From NCBI GenBank assembly GCA_041653635.1, contig JBAZFC010000001.1:558001-622000 (forward strand): a stretch of 64,000 bases of DNA, written 5' to 3'. The stretch comes from CAIXOA01 sp041653635 (lineage in GTDB: Archaea; Micrarchaeota; Micrarchaeia; Anstonellales; Bilamarchaeaceae). Of this stretch, positions 60,827 through 64,000 are shown piece by piece (positions within the stretch are counted from its first letter, which is position 1; each line of letters opens with the position of its first letter). The position numbers were made by a program, and so were the translations under genes. The notes under the pieces were generated by a model. That model was not told the DNA's origin. It was given only the letters and a program-made list of their open reading frames with translations, and made no database searches.

Positions 60827-61267
60827 ATGGCAGAGCGCATACTCATAATCTCCGGGAGCAAGAGCGACGAGGAGATAGTGAAGGGAATCACATCCTTGCT
60901 GGACGAGTTCGGGGTGGAATGGAAATACGAAGTGGCTTCAGCCCACCGCAATCCCGAGAAGGTGGCGAAGATTGTGAAGACCACTTTTGCTGACACAATA
61001 ATCGCGGTCGCGGGCTTGTCCGCGGCCCTTCCCGGAGTTTGCGCCTCCCACACTCTAATCCCGGTGATAGGGGTGCCGGTTTCCGCAAAACTTGGCGGGA
61101 TGGATTCCCTCCTGAGCATCGCGCAGATGCCTCCCGGAATCCCGGTCGCCTGCGTGGGCATAGACAATGGAAAAAATGCCGCGCTGCTCGCGCTGCAAAT
61201 CCTGGGCATAAAGGACAAGGAGATAGAGAACAAGCTGCTCAAATATAGGGAAAAGATGAAGAAATAG
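60827..61267 (+). CDS. purE: Phosphoribosylaminoimidazole carboxylase PurE
   Basis: 146 residues. ISGSKSDEEIVKGI, YEVASAHRNPEKV, VAGLSAALPGVCASHT and GGMDSLLSIAQMPPGIPVACVGIDNGKNAALLA define PurE. It converts CAIR species in purine synthesis. The ATG at 60827 is preceded by GGGAGA; the longer frame runs into the divergent lemA promoter. Confidence 0.94.
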   Translation: MAERILIISGSKSDEEIVKGITSLLDEFGVEWKYEVASAHRNPEKVAKIVKTTFADTIIAVAGLSAALPGVCASHTLIPVIGVPVSAKLGGMDSLLSIAQMPPGIPVACVGIDNGKNAALLALQILGIKDKEIENKLLKYREKMKK

Positions 61268-61291
61268 CGCTGGATGAAAAAGCAGCACAAT

Positions 61292-61912
61292 TTATTTCTT
61301 AAACTGCAGGTAGAAAGACAGCCCGTTCGTGAAGAACACCAGCGATATCAGCAGGCAGCCGAAGAACAGCGCGCCCTGCGCAGCGAGCCGTATGGTGCCC
61401 ACGTCCTGCTTGGTCTGCTCCAGTTCGCCTATTGAGATTTGTATCCTTTCCTTCACCGCGCCCAGCCCCAGCGCCGCACTGCCCATATCGCCCGAGCCGT
61501 GCTCAAGCCCTGCCGCGCTCTCCGCCAGGTATTCCCCGGTATCGCGCAGGCTGTCCGCACTCCCATAAAGCGGCTCAACCGCGTTTGGGGGCATGAACGG
61601 TATCGCGGCAAGCCCTGCCGCCACCCCGTCTATCGCATCGCCCATCCCGCTCATGGCCTCGGCGGCGGATTCCACGCCCGTGGAGGCGTTTGAGATGGAC
61701 ACCGCAATCGCCTCCACCGAGCCCTCCACAGAGGAAACCACGCCCTCGGTGCTCTCCAGCACGCCTATTGTGTTGTCAATCTGTGCGACGGCGGAGTTGT
61801 GCGCCTGCTCAACGAATGCGGCGGCCAACAGGTAGAAGAAAAGGACCATGCCTATGCCGAGAATGCTGCTTGCCAGCCCGACGCCAGCAATCACCTTTTC
61901 AATGGGTGCCAT
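61292..61912 (-). CDS. Two-TM protein with a helical ectodomain
   Basis: 206 residues. A TM helix near residues 7-35 and another near 180-200 flank a region of heptad-like Ala/Ser/Val-rich helix (VLESTEGVVSSVEGSVEAIAVSI), possibly a coiled coil facing outside or inside. The GTG upstream is rejected in favour of the ATG at 61912, which lies about 25 bases from TTTTAATAATCC. Function unknown. Confidence 0.65.
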   Translation of the reverse strand: MAPIEKVIAGVGLASSILGIGMVLFFYLLAAAFVEQAHNSAVAQIDNTIGVLESTEGVVSSVEGSVEAIAVSISNASTGVESAAEAMSGMGDAIDGVAAGLAAIPFMPPNAVEPLYGSADSLRDTGEYLAESAAGLEHGSGDMGSAALGLGAVKERIQISIGELEQTKQDVGTIRLAAQGALFFGCLLISLVFFTNGLSFYLQFKK

Positions 61913-61998
61913 GCGTGCGTTTAGCACAGGATTATTAAAATGGTTTGCCGGCGCTCCCGCTAACCGTTTGGAAAAAGATTAGAAAATAAAAAAGGAAT

Positions 61999-63213
61999 TC
62001 AGTTGCTTGCGGTCGGGTTCTGAAGTTCTATCCGTGTCACTCCGCCTGTTGCGTTGTGCTCCATTGCGGTGACATTCTGGCCGCTGATTGTGCTTCCGAC
62101 CTGGATCTCTTGTGCGTCGTCCAGTTGCACCCTGACCCTTCCGTCCGAAGAAACCTCAACGCGTGCCGCGACATTCCTCCCGTGCTCATCTGTGAACACT
62201 TGGACCTGGAAGCCTTGTTCGAACACTACATGGCGTACGCCCGCCGTTCCGCCGAGTTCAACCCAGCAGTCGACAACGTAGTGGTTGTCCGAAGCCCTGC
62301 GCACAGGAGTCCCGAAATTCATGATCACGTCGCTGCCTGTAGACAGTATGGACTGGTTTGCCGCCACTTCGGTCGCAGGCAGGTCCCTCTTCCCAACCCA
62401 CATCGTGCCGGTTGCGGTGTTCTCTATTCTCTCCCACATCTGCCCCTGTATCTCTATCTGTGCGCCGAATGGCTGCACAGTCTGCATTATCGCAGGTGAG
62501 AATGTGGAAATTTCCCTGGAGTCTGTGCGGGTTATGGTTTGGCAGGTTGCATCCGACCGGTCAGGAGTTTCTCCAGTCTCCTTCACAAAGGTTGTGACAG
62601 TCTGCCGCACGCCATCAGTGTGCGTTACCGTGTGTGGGGCAGGACCCGGCACTTCCCGGTCCACGGTAGTGCACTGGTCCCATTCAAAGCTTCCGAGAAG
62701 CGCCTTGGGGGTACCATCAGCGGTAACCGCCTCTGCGCAGAGCTTCACGCTCACCGGAGTGTCGTCCGGAAGCGTTGCGGATGCTTCGTCGCCATCGCCA
62801 AGGTTTGCCCTCTGGCTAAGCGTGCCGTCCCTCGGGTCTGAGATGGATGATATTGGCCTGCCCCTGGAGTCAACGAGCCACAGGGTGCTCTCTCCGTCCC
62901 CAACTTCAATAACTTGGACCCTGTACTCTTCACCGCCTATTTTCCTTGTCTCACCTGCGCCGATTGCCTCGACACTGAGTGGCAGGTTGCTTGTCCTGGA
63001 ATTTAGTTTGCCAATGCCGGCGCACGGGTCAGCATCTTCAGCGCATGCAGCGCCTGTGACGATAACTGCTGCTCCTGCTATTAGGAGCCTTGCGCCCCAG
63101 TTCGGGCTGCGCCCTACGTTGCCGACAGATTTTATATCCCGCACCTGTGGGGTCGGCTGAACAGTCTGTCCCCCAGCGGGTGCATTTGGTTTTTCAGTTG
63201 CAGTTGTCATCAT
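61999..63213 (-). CDS. Lipoprotein-like orphan protein
   Basis: 404 residues. A polar N-region of about 40 residues precedes a hydrophobic segment ending GAACAEDADPC, a lipobox-like site. The rest is beta-rich with Thr/Ser-rich repeats and several Cys; it shows KIGGEEYRVQVIEVGDGESTLWLVDS and QGFQVQVFTDEHGRNVAARV. Similar long N-regions occur in the 18.7 and 42.3 kb proteins. GGTGA lies just before the tandem ATGs. Confidence 0.65.
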   Translation of the reverse strand: MMTTATEKPNAPAGGQTVQPTPQVRDIKSVGNVGRSPNWGARLLIAGAAVIVTGAACAEDADPCAGIGKLNSRTSNLPLSVEAIGAGETRKIGGEEYRVQVIEVGDGESTLWLVDSRGRPISSISDPRDGTLSQRANLGDGDEASATLPDDTPVSVKLCAEAVTADGTPKALLGSFEWDQCTTVDREVPGPAPHTVTHTDGVRQTVTTFVKETGETPDRSDATCQTITRTDSREISTFSPAIMQTVQPFGAQIEIQGQMWERIENTATGTMWVGKRDLPATEVAANQSILSTGSDVIMNFGTPVRRASDNHYVVDCWVELGGTAGVRHVVFEQGFQVQVFTDEHGRNVAARVEVSSDGRVRVQLDDAQEIQVGSTISGQNVTAMEHNATGGVTRIELQNPTASN

Positions 63214-63285
63214 TTCACCATTTTACACAAGTAGATATAATTTATCCCACATAACCTTTTTAAAGGTTGGCGTTTTTGTTATTTC

Positions 63286-63858
63286 ATGAAGAATCTGGAA
63301 GTAAGGGTTCCGCACATTCTTCGGAAGCTGAGGCGCGGGCCGTCGGTCATGCTCCCCAAAGACGTGGGGATGATTGTTTCCTACACCTGCCTGGGGAAGG
63401 ATTCCCTCGTCGTGGATGCGGGCGCGGGGACGGGCTTCAATGCAATAATGCTGGGAAGGATAGCCAAGAAAGTAGTGTCTTATGAAAGGAGGGAAGAATT
63501 CGCAAAATTGGCGGCGGAGAACGTGAAGTCCCTAGGGATGAAGAATGTGAAAATAAAGAACGCGGACATAATAGAAGGAATAGAGGAAAAGGACTTGGAC
63601 CTCGTCACGCTGGACATGCCGGAATCCGAGAAGGTTGTCCCGCTTGCGCATGCCGCGCTGAAGGAGGGCGGCTACTGCGTCGGCTATCTGCCGAACATTG
63701 AGCAGGCGAAGGAGTTCTACATGGAGGCGCAGAAATCCTTCAGGGAAGTTTTCATGCTTGAGAATATCGTGAGAGAATACGAGGTGCGGGATTTCGGGGT
63801 GAGGCCCAAGCATGTCGGGCTGATGCACACCGCATACCTTGTGTTCGCCAGAAAATAG
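63286..63858 (+). CDS. TrmI-like tRNA (adenine-N1) methyltransferase, short form
   Basis: 190 residues. A Rossmann SAM motif LVVDAGAGTGFNAIML, DLVTLDMPES (the LDxPE active-site type) and the C-terminal VRPKHVGLMHTAYLVFARK (TrmI-like) are present. It is shorter than usual TrmI (about 250) and seems to lack the N-terminal domain. A CTTTTTAAAGG box about 25 bases upstream fits a leaderless message. Confidence 0.82.
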   Translation: MKNLEVRVPHILRKLRRGPSVMLPKDVGMIVSYTCLGKDSLVVDAGAGTGFNAIMLGRIAKKVVSYERREEFAKLAAENVKSLGMKNVKIKNADIIEGIEEKDLDLVTLDMPESEKVVPLAHAALKEGGYCVGYLPNIEQAKEFYMEAQKSFREVFMLENIVREYEVRDFGVRPKHVGLMHTAYLVFARK

Positions 63859-63863
63859 TTTTG

Positions 63864-63870
63864 TTTATAA
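63864..63870 (+). promoter_or_regulatory. TATA box of tRNA-Ala
   Basis: TTTATAA lies 29-35 bases before the tRNA 5' end. Confidence 0.5.
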
Positions 63871-63898
63871 GGAAATATGCAGCCATTATATCTTCTAC

Positions 63899-63970
63899 GG
63901 GCTTGTAGCTCAGCAGTAGAGCGCTCGCCTTGCACGCGAGAGGCCGGGGGTGCGAATCCCCCCAAGTCCA
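63899..63970 (+). tRNA. tRNA-Ala (TGC anticodon)
   Basis: Acceptor GGGCTTG pairs with CAAGTCC (one wobble) plus A; D arm GCTCAGCAGTAGAGC; anticodon stem CTCGC/GCGAG encloses CTTGCAC with TGC at 34-36; T arm GGGGGTGCGAATCCCCC. No intron. Confidence 0.95.
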
Positions 63971-63978
63971 TGGTCAAA

Positions 63979-64000
63979 ATGGGAAAGCTGGAAGAGTTGG
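63979..64000 (+). CDS. Start of a gene cut by the window end
   Basis: An ATG is followed by an open frame reading MGKLEEL to the window end, 8 bases after the tRNA-Ala; another in-frame ATG overlaps the tRNA's last base. Only 7 residues are visible, so nothing can be said about function. Confidence 0.3.

Noticed and set aside
1..64000. CRISPR array, transposase, integrase, toxin-antitoxin or restriction genes
   Set aside because: Looked for regularly spaced repeats and hallmark motifs; none seen. The accessory region has no recognisable defence or mobile gene.

Overview
The window is archaeal chromosome. Evidence: an exosome operon (rrp4, rrp41, rrp42) with SBDS, eL43, KEOPS Pcc1 and prefoldin beta; an eL18-uL13-uS9-rpoN-uS2 cluster; TATA-like boxes 24-35 bases before many leaderless starts; GGTG-type ribosome sites elsewhere; class III signal peptides of archaeal pilin type; and a tRNA-Leu with an anticodon-loop intron. 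The genome is moderately GC-rich and densely packed, with no gene-free stretch over 300 bases. A pilin N-terminus of the kind KGQAAAEYL.TYGW, many orphan surface proteins and short enzymes suggest a DPANN-type lineage (Micrarchaeota or Diapherotrites-like). That placement is an inference, not proof.

Layout. 1-25 kb is mostly housekeeping: a RecA/KaiC-like ATPase end, IleRS, enolase, a tRNA 2-thiolation enzyme with an N-terminal ubiquitin-like domain, an MBL hydrolase, ValRS, a TPR-AAA ATPase, dihydroorotase, two class III (pilin-like) proteins, a four-CBS protein, ScpA and ScpB with a small lipoprotein between them, uL16/L10e with a coiled-coil partner, and a lower-GC gene fusing a PfkB-type sugar kinase to a long helical region.

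26.9-43.2 kb is the accessory core. An apparent three-gene operon encodes a 1699-residue protein, a protein whose C-terminal half reads like a beta-barrel, and a secreted Cys-containing protein. After a beta-CASP RNase come four two-domain paralogues (37.3, 38.1, 40.4 and 41.6 kb), a 43-residue ORF and two beta-rich proteins. A C-terminal module of about 80-95 residues recurs in all four paralogues and apparently three times in the giant protein. I recognise no family for this module; it is the best candidate here for an undescribed system.

43.2-47.3 kb is a compact SUF iron-sulfur locus: sufU, sufS, sufC and an Lrp regulator on the minus strand, diverging from sufB. An inverted repeat lies between lrp and sufB. 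47.6-57.8 kb carries the ribosomal, RNA polymerase and exosome genes, including a 45-residue RpoP-like gene that has lost all four zinc cysteines, plus tRNA-Pro, tRNA-Leu, purA and a DHH phosphoesterase. 57.8-64 kb holds a DJ-1/PfpI protein, membrane proteins, the HtpX-LemA pair, purE, a lipoprotein-like protein, a TrmI-like methyltransferase and tRNA-Ala.
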